From: Paraburkholderia panacisoli
Lineage (GTDB): Bacteria > Pseudomonadota > Gammaproteobacteria > Burkholderiales > Burkholderiaceae
Direction: 5' to 3'
DNA: 64,000 nt
NCBI RefSeq assembly: GCF_008369935.1
Contig: NZ_VTUZ01000038.1
Location: 1-64,000 of the forward strand
The notes beneath the pieces were generated by a model, which made no database searches, was not told the DNA's origin, and was given only the letters and a program-made list of their open reading frames with translations. Shown one piece after another: positions 1 through 8,066 of this stretch (its first letter is position 1; each line of letters begins with the position of its first letter). The translations under genes and the position numbers were made by a program.

Positions 1-295
1 CAGCCATATCGGTCTTCCTGCCCGGCAGGTTGCGTGTCTGCCTGCCATTGACCATGCGCACGTCCAGACCGGCACTTTCGAGTACACCGTACAACGGTAA
101 CCAGTAAACGCCGGTCGCTTCCACCGCGACCGAATGCACGCCCTGTGCGAGCAGCCAGTCGCGCAACGCGTGCAGCTGCGACGTAACGGTACCGAACACC
201 TCCGGCCTGTTGCCGCCCACCGAAACATGCATGTGTTCGCTGCCGACGTCCACGAAGGCGGCTAATGGATCGAGCATCGGGAGTTCCTGTGACAT
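1..295 (-). mobile_element. IS110-family transposase, N-terminal part, cut by window edge
   Basis: The minus-strand frame starts at ATG 295 (MSQELPMLDPLAAFVDVGSE) and runs off the left edge. It has the IS110 N-terminal DEDD-type signature: an early DVGSEHMHVSV catalytic-Asp motif, VAVEATGVYWLPLYGVLESAG, then VNGRQTRNLPGRKTD. Only about 98 codons are visible, so intactness cannot be judged. The family encodes a RuvC-like transposase/recombinase that usually moves without terminal inverted repeats. The start is supported by the strong N-terminal match. Confidence 0.85.
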
Positions 296-350
296 CGCGA
301 CCTCCACAGTTGGGCATCACCATGCGCGCGGTGGCCCTGGCCTGGTCACG

Positions 351-680
351 TCATAGGCAAAACAAATCTTTCCAGCGGGAAGCAAGGCTCACCAAAATGT
401 GCGACTGATCATGACCAGAGCCAGTCTTCTCCACGGGCAATCCAACCGGTGTCGGATGCACCAGAGGCCTCTCAGCTACGCTGCCAGGAACCACTACGCG
501 TGATCTAACAATAGCCGAATCCGGGTTCATGGTCCGTGTGCGGTTTTCGGCGAAAACTGGCTGCTTCTCCAGAACCGGCAACACCTTGATGGCCCAGCGA
601 TGCACGGTTGAATGGTCGACCGAAATTCCGCGCTCCGCCATCATCTCTTCCAGGTGTCGAAGACTCAACGGATACGCCAC
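351..680 (-). pseudogene. IS6-family transposase fragment (N-terminal helix-turn-helix part)
   Basis: Residues equivalent to YPLSLRHLEEMMAERGISVD followed by HSTVHRWAIKVLPVLEK are the classic N-terminal DNA-binding stretch of IS6/IS26/IS240-type transposases. Similarity stops after VLEK; the expected WRMDETY catalytic segment is absent and the rest of the frame is unrelated. The match extends a little upstream of the first ATG (IRFSDYVA), so the 5' end is also broken. A C-terminal IS6 fragment lies at 30471-30686 on the opposite strand. This is a non-functional scar. Confidence 0.8.
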
Positions 681-730
681 ATAGTCGGAGAAGCGAATTG
701 AGAAAGGCGATTCAGTGAGGAATCAGTTTC

Positions 731-1192
731 TCCCTGGCGAGTTCGAGTGAATCGAGGAAGGTACGCATAGGCGTCTTGCCAGAAGCACGAGCGCAGCTTG
801 TCAACACGGGAGATCAGCACGCGTCGGGCCGCCTTTTCCGCTTCCGTCCGCGCACGCATGCCGCTGCCCTGTTGCGCCCAGCTACCGGCCGTTCGGACCC
901 TGGCCGCCGGCCAGTATGGGCATATTCCCATAATCGTTGGGGCGTCCGCCGAGGACGAGGTTGAGTGAGATATGATCCCTGATTGCCACCGGGGCGCTCG
1001 ACAAATTGAAGCTCATCCACCGACGAATCCGCTCTAGCGTAACCATTGTCGCGCTGGGACGTGTTCCGGGCCGCAAGCGGCTGCACTCACCAGGCACAGC
1101 AATCGCACCAGATCGGCATCAGAGCGCGAAAGCAGCGGCAAGGCATACAGAGAAGGCAACCACGCTTACATACAGAAACGGAGAATCGAACG
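731..1192. other. no recognisable gene
   Basis: Several overlapping short frames cover this stretch on both strands, but none has a family motif, a convincing ribosome-binding site or the expected codon pattern. It is probably degraded DNA between the IS6 scar and the next gene. Confidence 0.5.
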
Positions 1193-1954
1193 GTGCACCA
1201 TCTAGGCATTGCCGTCATTGTGTTTGCATGCGTGTTTGGTAGCGCACTGCTCGGATTGTATCTGCACTCCCTGTTGCCCGAGCGCCATCTCAGCGATGAA
1301 TCGGTCGGTGTCATCAAACTGACGATCGGATTGATAGCCACGATGGCCGCGATAGTGCTGGGACTGCTGATCTCGTCGGCGAAAAGTTCGTTCGATACCG
1401 CGAACACTGCGGTCGTACGCGACGCCACCCATATCATTCTGCTCGATCGCACACTGGCCCAATATGGGCCGGAGACGCAGGAGATCCGTACCTTGCTGAA
1501 GCAGTTCGTCGCCAGGGGAATCCAGAAGGCCACTTCTGGCGACCCGGATCAGTTGGCAAGCATGCGTAGTCCCGAGGAGCTTAGACGGGGGGAAAACATT
1601 CAACGCAGGCTGGCGGAACTCTCGCCGCACAGCGAAGAGCAACGTCGGCTACAGGCGGTCGCCATCCAACTCGCCAGCGAAGGGCTGGCGATGCGAGAGC
1701 TTGCGCTGCTGCAAGCAGCAGGCTCAACCCCCATGTCACTACTCATAACGCTAGTGTTGTGGCTGTGCATCATCTTCGGCTCGTTTGGCCTGTTCACGTC
1801 CCCCAACACGACTGTCACCACGACGTTTTTTCTGGGCGCGGTATCCACATCCATCGCAATTTTTCTGATCCTGGAAATGAACACGCCGCTCGGCGGGAGT
1901 ATCACTGTCTCGCTTGCGCCGGTGCGCGAGGCGCTCACCATGCTTGGCCAGTAG
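1193..1954 (+). CDS. DUF4239 (bestrophin-like) membrane protein
   Basis: Predicted 253-residue inner-membrane protein. From a GTG start at 1193, preceded by GGAG nine bases upstream, it begins VHHLGIAVIVFACVFGSALL, a first membrane segment. A second follows (IKLTIGLIATMAAIVLGLLI, roughly residues 40-60), then a soluble helical stretch, then two C-terminal membrane segments (LLITLVLWLCIIFGSFGLF and an FFLGAVSTSIAIFLILEM segment). This four-helix layout and the LGLLISSAKSSFD motif match DUF4239 proteins, distantly related to bestrophins. Function is unknown. Longer upstream ATG starts exist in frame but add an unlikely Arg/Gln-rich leader. No operon partner is visible. Confidence 0.8.
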   Translation: MHHLGIAVIVFACVFGSALLGLYLHSLLPERHLSDESVGVIKLTIGLIATMAAIVLGLLISSAKSSFDTANTAVVRDATHIILLDRTLAQYGPETQEIRTLLKQFVARGIQKATSGDPDQLASMRSPEELRRGENIQRRLAELSPHSEEQRRLQAVAIQLASEGLAMRELALLQAAGSTPMSLLITLVLWLCIIFGSFGLFTSPNTTVTTTFFLGAVSTSIAIFLILEMNTPLGGSITVSLAPVREALTMLGQ

Positions 1955-2584
1955 CCACGGAATCCCCGACTGCAGGCTGCCGCGTTGCGTTGCGACCCAC
2001 AGACTCACGGCGACCTGACAGTTGTCCTGTCGATATGACTCCTCGTGTCAAGATTCGTCAGTCATCTCCCGTTGGCTAGCGCGGCAAGTTATCCACGGCC
2101 GGCCGGCGGGTCGCCGGTTATGACCACGACGCTGGCCGGCAGTGAATAACCTGCCCGATCAGATATTCTGGACTCCTCCGTATCACACGAGTGTTCTAAC
2201 AGCATTGAGGCCGGGCGCTGAAATCCGGGGCAGTTGCCCGGACCAACTTCTATCCGTGCCGGTACGAGACCGGGCACCACATACCGCATGCGCAAGGCGC
2301 TGGAACCACCCCATTACGGACGCGCCCCATCTAGAACGACGGTTACCTCCGAAGGTAACCCGCTTACTGTCCAGGCGCGCTGAACCTTCAATGCCGACGG
2401 CCTCGGGAATTGCGCCCTCCGGCGCCACCGCGCGCACCGCGCCTCACAGGGCGGCATTGTCCAGGTTTGCCGAACCCTGCGTACAACCCGTGACGGCTGC
2501 CCAATCGGCATCTGCCGTCATAAGCTGTTGCACAGGAGCGGCTATGCGCTGTTTCTACATGCCTATTTCAAACTGGAGAGGACA
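1955..2584. other. no recognisable gene
   Basis: About 630 bases with only short low-quality frames. No transposase, regulator or RNA motif was recognised. It contains the upstream region of the dioxygenase gene at 2585, including its GGAGAGG ribosome-binding site. Confidence 0.5.
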
Positions 2585-3535
2585 ATGTTAATGCTCAAGG
2601 GATTTCATCACCTGACCCTCGGCGTGAGGCACGCACAGGAGGACGTGGACTTCTACGTCAAGCTGCTCGGGCAGAGCCTCGTGAAGAAGACCGTGCTGCT
2701 CGACGGCGAGGATCCCATCTACCACCTTTACTATGGCAACGCGAATGGCGATCCAGGGACGCTGGTGACGTCGTTCCCGTTCCGTCAGCGGGGCGTCATG
2801 GCGCGTCCGGGATCGGGCCAGGTGCGGGTCATCAACTACTCGGTTCCCAAGGGCTCGCTCGAATTCTGGCGCAGCCGTTTCGATGCCATGGACGTGCCGT
2901 ACGATAGCGAGATCGTCGAGCGCTTCGGAGAGCGCCGCCAGCGGTTCCAACATCCGTGCGGCATCGAGTTCGATCTCGTCGAAACGGATCTCGATTCGCG
3001 TCCGGCTTGCGTTGCCAGCGATATCCCCGAAGCCCATGCCATCCGCGGCGTCCACAGCATCACGCTGTCGCTGCGGGAAGTCGCCGAATCGATCCGCTTC
3101 ATGAGCGAAGCGATCGGTTTCCGGAACGCAGGCCAGGCGGGATCCTACTACCGCTTCGAGACGTACAACGGCGGCCCGGGCATGATCGTCGAGTTCCTGC
3201 ATGAGCCGGACCGGCACCAGGGTTCGTCGATCTACGGCGAAGGCACGGTCCACCATGTGGCCTTCGCGGTGGACAACGTGGAACAGCAGGCGATCCTGAA
3301 GGAGAGAATGTTTGCCCTGGGCTACATCGACACGTCCGAATCGGTGCACCGCAACTACTTCCGCTCGATGTACTTCAAGATGCCCGGCGGCGTGATGTTC
3401 GAGGCGACCACCACCGACATCGGCTTCGCGATCGATGAAGAGCCCGGCCATTTTGGCGAGGAGTTCCAGCTCCCGCCGTGGCTGGCGGATCGCAAGGACG
3501 AGCTGCTGGGCCGGCTCGAGCCCATCTCTGTATGA
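2585..3535 (+). CDS. LinE/PcpA/MhqA-type (chloro)hydroquinone 1,2-dioxygenase
   Basis: A 316-residue vicinal-oxygen-chelate ring-cleavage dioxygenase with two VOC modules. Family landmarks are GFHHLTLGV at the N-terminus, LLGQSLVKKTVLLDG, YHLYYGNANGDPGT, GEGTVHHVAFAVD (about 218-230) and YFRSMYFKMPGGVMFEAT (about 258-275). Likely Fe(II) ligands are one of His8/His9, one of His223/His224, and Glu273. Relatives cleave hydroquinone, chlorohydroquinone or methylhydroquinone between C1 and C2 to maleylacetate-type products, or to acyl chlorides that hydrolyse to them. The ATG at 2585 has GGAGAGG just upstream. It is 17 bases upstream of the quinone reductase gene, consistent with an operon. Exact substrate is not readable from sequence. 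Confidence 0.85.
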   Translation: MLMLKGFHHLTLGVRHAQEDVDFYVKLLGQSLVKKTVLLDGEDPIYHLYYGNANGDPGTLVTSFPFRQRGVMARPGSGQVRVINYSVPKGSLEFWRSRFDAMDVPYDSEIVERFGERRQRFQHPCGIEFDLVETDLDSRPACVASDIPEAHAIRGVHSITLSLREVAESIRFMSEAIGFRNAGQAGSYYRFETYNGGPGMIVEFLHEPDRHQGSSIYGEGTVHHVAFAVDNVEQQAILKERMFALGYIDTSESVHRNYFRSMYFKMPGGVMFEATTTDIGFAIDEEPGHFGEEFQLPPWLADRKDELLGRLEPISV

Positions 3536-3552
3536 CGTTGCCGGGGATCACC

Positions 3553-4179
3553 ATGCAAAAGCCGAAAGTACTGGTTGTTTTCTACTCACGAAACAGCTCC
3601 ACCGAGATGCTGGCCAAGGCTGTCGCCGAGGGAGCCCTCGAGGTTGGCGCAGAAGTCCGCATGCGGCGTGTGCGGGAGGTTGTCGGCCCCGACGTCATGC
3701 GACAGGCGCCGGGCTGGCTCGAGAACGCCACGGAGATGAACACGAAATACGAGGCCCCGACCGAAGCCGATGCCGAGTGGGCTGACGCCATCGTGTTCGG
3801 CACGCCGACGCGGTTCGGGTCGATCTCGGCCGAACTCAAGGCGTATATCGACGGGCTCGGCGGCCTCTGGTTCGCGGGAAAACTGAATGGCAAGGTGGGC
3901 TCGGTCTTCGGCTCGACGTCCTCGCGCCACGGCGGCAATGAAGCCACGCTGCTGGCGACTTATGCGCCCATGGCGCACCTGGGCCTGATCATCGTGCCGC
4001 TGGGCTATGCCGACGCGGCGATGTTCAAGGCCGGCACCCCGTACGGCGCGACTCACGTCTCGCAGCGTGACGCGGTGAAGCCCGACGACGATCACCTGGC
4101 GGTTGCCCGGTTCCAGGGCCGCAGGGTGACGACCATCGCCCGTGCCTTGCACGTCCAGCCGCAGCACGTGGCAGCCTGA
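3553..4179 (+). CDS. WrbA-type NAD(P)H:quinone oxidoreductase
   Basis: A 208-residue flavodoxin-fold protein. It opens KVLVVFYSRNSSTEMLAKAV, the FMN phosphate-binding loop, and has GTPTRFGSISAELKAYID and FGSTSSRHGGNEATLL, all WrbA landmarks. Such enzymes make two-electron reductions of quinones and keep hydroquinone substrates reduced. In p-nitrophenol and fenitrothion pathways a benzoquinone reductase of this type feeds the hydroquinone dioxygenase, the role the operon position suggests here. It is followed by a bidirectional hairpin. Confidence 0.85.
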   Translation: MQKPKVLVVFYSRNSSTEMLAKAVAEGALEVGAEVRMRRVREVVGPDVMRQAPGWLENATEMNTKYEAPTEADAEWADAIVFGTPTRFGSISAELKAYIDGLGGLWFAGKLNGKVGSVFGSTSSRHGGNEATLLATYAPMAHLGLIIVPLGYADAAMFKAGTPYGATHVSQRDAVKPDDDHLAVARFQGRRVTTIARALHVQPQHVAA

Positions 4180-4205
4180 AAGTAAAAAGCCTGATAGTAA
4201 AAAAA

Positions 4206-4230
4206 GGGCGGAGACTCGCAGTCTCCGCCC
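4206..4230. terminator. bidirectional hairpin terminator
   Basis: An 11-bp perfect stem (GGGCGGAGACT, 3-base loop CGC, complementary arm) is preceded on the plus strand by a run of A. Read on the minus strand it is therefore stem plus T-run, a canonical Rho-independent terminator for copy A of the catabolic operon. On the plus strand it lies 26 bases after the quinone reductase stop. Confidence 0.8.
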
Positions 4231-4272
4231 GATTCTTGCGTCGGCACAGGCCGACGACACGATGGCAACCGC

Positions 4273-4757
4273 TCAGGTTGGCGCTGTCTCCATGCAGCTT
4301 GCCATGGCATCGATCTGGCGCGATGGCGGTAGCAAGTCGATCATGGCGCGGACCGTCTCCGTGCAGAGGGAATGGCGCTTGACCGGTGCATCGAAATAGC
4401 GGGCAACGTTGGGCAGGTCGTCGCACCTCGACGTGAGCCCCAGATACGCCAGCCGCACCAGGTTGACACCCCAAAGCACATCCCCAAGGGCGAACGCGCA
4501 TCCCGCGAGATACGGGGCTGGTGCGGAACCCGGCGTGCGGTCCAGCGCCGTCAACACGCCTTCGACGTGATGGCGTGCGGTGCGCTGGAATGCGGCATCG
4601 CGGCGAACCGCAATGCCGCCGAGTTTCTTCGCGATCCTGGTGCGGCAGGCGGCAACAACTCCTGCGTCCCCGGCATCGACGATCATCGACTCGAGCGCCG
4701 CGATCTTGTGATCGTAGACTGTTTCCGTGATCGTCTTGAGCGCGTTATTCCGCAGCC
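4273..4757 (-). pseudogene. LinD-like glutathione transferase, C-terminal remnant (copy A)
   Basis: This frame matches the C-terminal half of the intact transferase at 12300-13343. The alignable stretch starts ALKTITETVYDHKIAALES against ALKTAMETVYDYKIKALEA, continues through GDVLWGVNLVRLAYLGL and ends PPSR followed by a similar tail. The N-terminal thioredoxin-fold domain with the catalytic Cys is missing. The upstream junction falls inside the last codons of the TDO-like gene, read in another frame. No start codon or ribosome-binding site precedes it, so it is unlikely to yield an active enzyme. Confidence 0.85.
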
Positions 4758-5653
4758 CGAGCGTTTCCCTGCCCGCGCGCGTGCGGACACACCGCAGGTG
4801 GATCGCCGATGATGCCGCGCGCAGACCAGAGTTCCGGGAATGGGATCTCGTTCATGGTCGGCAGGAGCCAGGCAATGCCCTCGGTGCCGAAGTAGGCCGG
4901 CCGGGCGCCGAACGTCCGGCGCGTCGCCATCAGGTGCAGGTGCTTCCACTCGGAGAATCCCTCCGCGATATCGGCCAGCGTCTCGCCGAGCTGCTGCAGC
5001 TCCCGGTGCTTGTCCGGGTCGGCGTAGACGTCGCGCCAGACGTTCTCGACCGCCTTGTCCGGCGAGTAGGGCACACTGAAATCGCGGTCGAGTACCACCG
5101 CCGGCACGGCGAAGCCCTTGCGGCTCAGGTGGGCGAGCACGTCGTCATACAGGCTCGGCTCTGCCAACGCCCTGCTGAGTTGTTCCCAGCGCCGGGGTTG
5201 CGGCAGGAAGTGCTGCAGGTGCTCCCCCTGCTTGATGCCGAGCAGGTAGACCATCTGCCGGTACGTCCAGCCCTGGAGGGCGGTGTCTTTGCCGAACTTC
5301 GGGCCCACGCAGGACAGGATGGCCAGCAGGTCGACGGGCGTCATCCACGCGATGGAGCGCCATGTGGCATTGAGCGGCTCGTGGTGGGCGACGACGCGCC
5401 GCAGCGTCCGGCAGGCCCCGGTCAGGTCATCGGCACGCAATTGCGCCTGCGCGGCCTGCATTTCCTTGATGATCAGCATCCAGTAGAGCTCGGACACCTG
5501 CGCCGATACGATCCAGGCGTGCTCGCCGGGATGATCGCTGACCGGGTGCTGCAGCGAGTGGAGCACGTCTGTCTGTAGCCAGTCACTGTATGGCGTATGC
5601 CCGGCTGGCGTTCCGGCCGGTGCCGGGGATGAGGGCTTGACGGTATCGTTCAC
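4745..5653 (-). CDS. tryptophan 2,3-dioxygenase-like heme protein (copy A)
   Basis: A 302-residue member of the TDO / heme-dependent aromatic oxygenase superfamily. Start is GTG 5653 (VNDTVKPSS) with AAGGAG eight bases upstream; the codon overlaps the preceding stop as GTGA. Landmarks are SELYWMLIIKEM, LATRQ-free spacer then TPVDLLAIL, GWTYRQMVYLLGIKQGEHL, EWKHLHLMATRRTFG (expected proximal heme-His region) and a C-terminal GTEGIAWLLPTMNEIPFPEL segment. In true TDOs the segment before SEL reads IQHQ with a substrate-contacting His; here it is VSAQ, so that His is Ala51. The substrate is therefore probably not ordinary L-tryptophan, which is inference. The last residues run into the transferase remnant, so the C-terminus may be altered. 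Confidence 0.8.
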   Translation of the reverse strand: MNDTVKPSSPAPAGTPAGHTPYSDWLQTDVLHSLQHPVSDHPGEHAWIVSAQVSELYWMLIIKEMQAAQAQLRADDLTGACRTLRRVVAHHEPLNATWRSIAWMTPVDLLAILSCVGPKFGKDTALQGWTYRQMVYLLGIKQGEHLQHFLPQPRRWEQLSRALAEPSLYDDVLAHLSRKGFAVPAVVLDRDFSVPYSPDKAVENVWRDVYADPDKHRELQQLGETLADIAEGFSEWKHLHLMATRRTFGARPAYFGTEGIAWLLPTMNEIPFPELWSARGIIGDPPAVCPHARGQGNARAAE

Positions 5654-5826
5654 TTTGGACTCCTTGTGGTGGTGGGGGCGGGCAAGTTTTGTGGAACGGC
5701 GGCGGTCCGCAGCATCGACTCCATCTGCGTCAGGCCTGTTGCGGTGATCTGCCGACTGGCGAGGGCATCGAGCGCGTGGCGCAGGCCGACGGGCTGCGGG
5801 AAGCGGTAGGATGGCTGTCCGGTCAT
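5650..5826 (-). pseudogene. amidase remnant, in-frame internal deletion (copy A)
   Basis: A 58-codon frame starting at ATG 5826. Its first part (GLRHALDALASRQITATGLT) matches the amidase N-terminus at 10894 on (GLRNALDALATRQITATALT). It then jumps to MESMLRTAA, matching the amidase C-terminus MELMLRTGS. More than 400 codons including the whole catalytic core are gone, yet the frame is open. Its start overlaps the stop of the reductase gene (TAATG) and its stop overlaps the start of the TDO-like gene (GTGA), so translational coupling through the operon is preserved. Confidence 0.85.
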
Positions 5827-6944
5827 TACCACAGGCTCTCCAGCAGCCAATCCAGCTTCGTGCCGGCATCCTCGCCAAGGTCGCTGACCTCGGAGGGATA
5901 GTTCTGCTTGAGCAGGGCCGCCATCTCGGGAAGCTTCGCCCGATCGAAATCGAGGTCGCCGAGCCGGCTCGGCAATTCCAGTGCGTCCACGGTTGCCTCA
6001 ATGCGGTCAGCGAGGAATGCGGCGGCCGTGCGGCTGCCACGGTCCGTGGAGAAAATCTCAAGCTTTCGGCCATAGGCATCGGCGCAGGCGCGGATAACCG
6101 GCGCCAGAGCAATGCACGATGTCACGCTGTGCGGTACCCCGAACGTCCCGCCGAGCATGTGCCCGATACGATGGCTCAGGCCGTAGATGACCGAAGCAGG
6201 ATAGAAGTAACACTGCCACGCAGCGAGCTGAAGCTGCAACAGGTCGTCGGTCGACACGTGGCCTCCCGCGATGGCCTCGCGCGTTTCGAGCTTGCGCGGC
6301 CACTTCTCCAGCACGGCAAGAAAGCGCTCCACGCCCCTGGCGGCCAGAATGGCGTGAGGGTGATCCACGTCGACTCGGCGCATGCCTTCCACCGCATGGT
6401 CGATTCCCTTGATGGCCGAACTCAGCAGCAGCATACGTGGCGTGTCGACAATCATCCGGGGATCGATCACCACCAGCCTGGGTGTCGTTTCGCGCACGGC
6501 ATAACTGCGCTTGAACTTCTGGGGACCGTCCGTTTCCGTCACGCCGAAGTAGTGGGAGAACTCGGAACCCGACAGGGTCGTCGGAATCGCGGCAATGGGC
6601 AGGTAGCGGCCTGTCTGCTGGAAATGCTGGTAGGAAACTGCCTTTGCGGCGTCTAGTACAGAGCCGCCGCCGACGGCGATGATCGATCCTGCATTGGCCT
6701 CGATGCATGCACGCAGTCCGTCGCGTACAGCGAAATCGGGCACATGCGGCGGCAGGCCGGTGAAGGTGCCCACGCCGTCGCCGATGGCAGGCTGCAGGTG
6801 CTCGCGGTTCAATGCCTCAAGGAATTCCACTGTGAACGTCATCGGACGGCGGATGCCGTAGTTCCCCATGGAGGGGGCGACGGTTTTCAGCACGCCGTGT
6901 CCCCAGACAATCTCTTCCTGCGGCAAGCATTTCAACTGGTTCAT
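5826..6944 (-). CDS. maleylacetate reductase-type iron-containing alcohol dehydrogenase (copy A)
   Basis: A 372-residue member of the Fe-dependent ADH superfamily, maleylacetate reductase branch. Visible are IIAVGGGSVLDAAKAVSY (dinucleotide binding, about residues 92-110), AIPTTLSGSEFS, GIDHAVEG (metal region) and GLSHRIGHMLGGTFGVPHS (second metal-binding His cluster). The enzyme reduces maleylacetate to 3-oxoadipate with NAD(P)H, the step after hydroquinone 1,2-cleavage. First gene of operon copy A, divergent from the nitroreductase; GTGGAGAAGTGG lies just before ATG 6944. It shares its first 34 residues, about half identical, with the remnant at 10762. Confidence 0.85.
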   Translation of the reverse strand: MNQLKCLPQEEIVWGHGVLKTVAPSMGNYGIRRPMTFTVEFLEALNREHLQPAIGDGVGTFTGLPPHVPDFAVRDGLRACIEANAGSIIAVGGGSVLDAAKAVSYQHFQQTGRYLPIAAIPTTLSGSEFSHYFGVTETDGPQKFKRSYAVRETTPRLVVIDPRMIVDTPRMLLLSSAIKGIDHAVEGMRRVDVDHPHAILAARGVERFLAVLEKWPRKLETREAIAGGHVSTDDLLQLQLAAWQCYFYPASVIYGLSHRIGHMLGGTFGVPHSVTSCIALAPVIRACADAYGRKLEIFSTDRGSRTAAAFLADRIEATVDALELPSRLGDLDFDRAKLPEMAALLKQNYPSEVSDLGEDAGTKLDWLLESLW

Positions 6945-7198
6945 TCCACTTCTCCACCGTGTTTTCGTATGCGATCGGGGCTCCGATCCCGAGTAGGAAG
7001 ATAGGCGAATCGGGTTCGCACGTGCGCGCGGGATTGGGGAACAGAGCGTCCAGGAATTTGGACGCTGGACGTGTGCGAATGGGCGCCTGTCGTTCGTTGT
7101 TTCCGGACGAAGCTTTCAAGTTTTGCCCTCTTCACAAGGCAGGGGACGTGTCTATGATCCTTTCCACCGTAGCGACCCCCCACCACGAGAACGGAGAC
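6945..7198. promoter_or_regulatory. divergent promoter region between reductase operon and nitroreductase
   Basis: A 254-base intergenic region between two genes pointing away from each other; it must hold the promoters of catabolic operon copy A and of the nitroreductase. No clean -35/-10 pair or operator can be assigned by eye. Confidence 0.5.
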
Positions 7199-7888
7199 AT
7201 GAAGATGGAGGCAATCCAGATTACAGAAGCGCTGATTCGCGGACGCCACAGCAAGCGCGGCTTCCTTGACCAGCCGGTGCCGATCGAGACTGTCAGGGAC
7301 ATCCTGTCGGTCGCGAAATACGCGCCGAGTTCGAGCAACACGCAGCCCTGGCGCTGCTATGTGCTGACCGGAAAGGCTCGCGAGAAGATTGCGGGAGCTG
7401 CGGTGGAGGCGTATCGCGCCGATCCTGAGGGACTGGCGCCCGACTACCCGTTCTTTCCAAAGGAATTACCGGCGCCATTCTCGTCGCGCTTCAATACGTT
7501 TCGCGGGATGCTGGGCGATGCGCAGGGCGTGCACAGGAGCGATATCGTCGGGCGCCGGCGCGACGTCGAACGGCAGTTCCGGTTCTTCGATGCGCCAGTG
7601 GGACTGATCTTCACCATGGACCGGCGCCTGGAATGGGCCAGCTTCATCTGCTACGGCTGCTTTCTCCAGAACATCATGCTGGCCGCGCGCGCCCGGGGGC
7701 TGGACACCTGCCCGCAGCAGATCTGGTCGCTGCAATCGGCGGTCCTTCGTGAAGGCCTTGCCATTCCCGACGGGGAGATGATCGTGGCCGGAATGTCACT
7801 CGGCTATGCAGACAACAGTATTCCGGAAAACAACATGGCACTTCGCAAGCTGGAACTGGACGAGTTCGTCTCGTTCGTCGATCACTGA
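7199..7888 (+). CDS. nitroreductase-family flavoprotein, PnbA-like
   Basis: A 229-residue FMN-dependent nitroreductase. The N-terminal RHSKRGFLDQPVP and APSSSNTQPWRCYVLTG (about residues 42-58) form the FMN phosphate and ribityl site of this family. The C-terminal part has SFICYGCFLQNIMLAARARGLDTCPQQ and IVAGMSLGYADN. Closest recalled relatives reduce nitrobenzoates or nitrobenzenes to hydroxylamines. ATG 7199 has GGAG four bases upstream; ATG 7205 in the same frame has better spacing. Its place in a hydroquinone-degradation island suggests it prepares a nitroaromatic substrate, but this is inference. Confidence 0.85.
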   Translation: MKMEAIQITEALIRGRHSKRGFLDQPVPIETVRDILSVAKYAPSSSNTQPWRCYVLTGKAREKIAGAAVEAYRADPEGLAPDYPFFPKELPAPFSSRFNTFRGMLGDAQGVHRSDIVGRRRDVERQFRFFDAPVGLIFTMDRRLEWASFICYGCFLQNIMLAARARGLDTCPQQIWSLQSAVLREGLAIPDGEMIVAGMSLGYADNSIPENNMALRKLELDEFVSFVDH

Positions 7889-8066
7889 CACGCGGAACCG
7901 TCCAGGCCGCTCCTTGACCTGGAAAAGCGCGAACAGGCGATAGCCATCGTCAGCGAGTTTCGGCAGGTTGTGGAGATGTCGAATCGTTATGGCAGGTGCG
8001 CTTCACCGGCTGATGCGGATGCCCCGAGCCCTCAGCCGAAAAATAGAATACGGAGACGGAGGAGAC

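Noticed and set aside
665..1097. Minus-strand frames between the IS6 scar and the DUF4239 gene
   Set aside because: One contains a plausible-looking NLVLGGRPNDYGNMPILAGG stretch, but no family could be named and no ribosome-binding site or length supports a gene.
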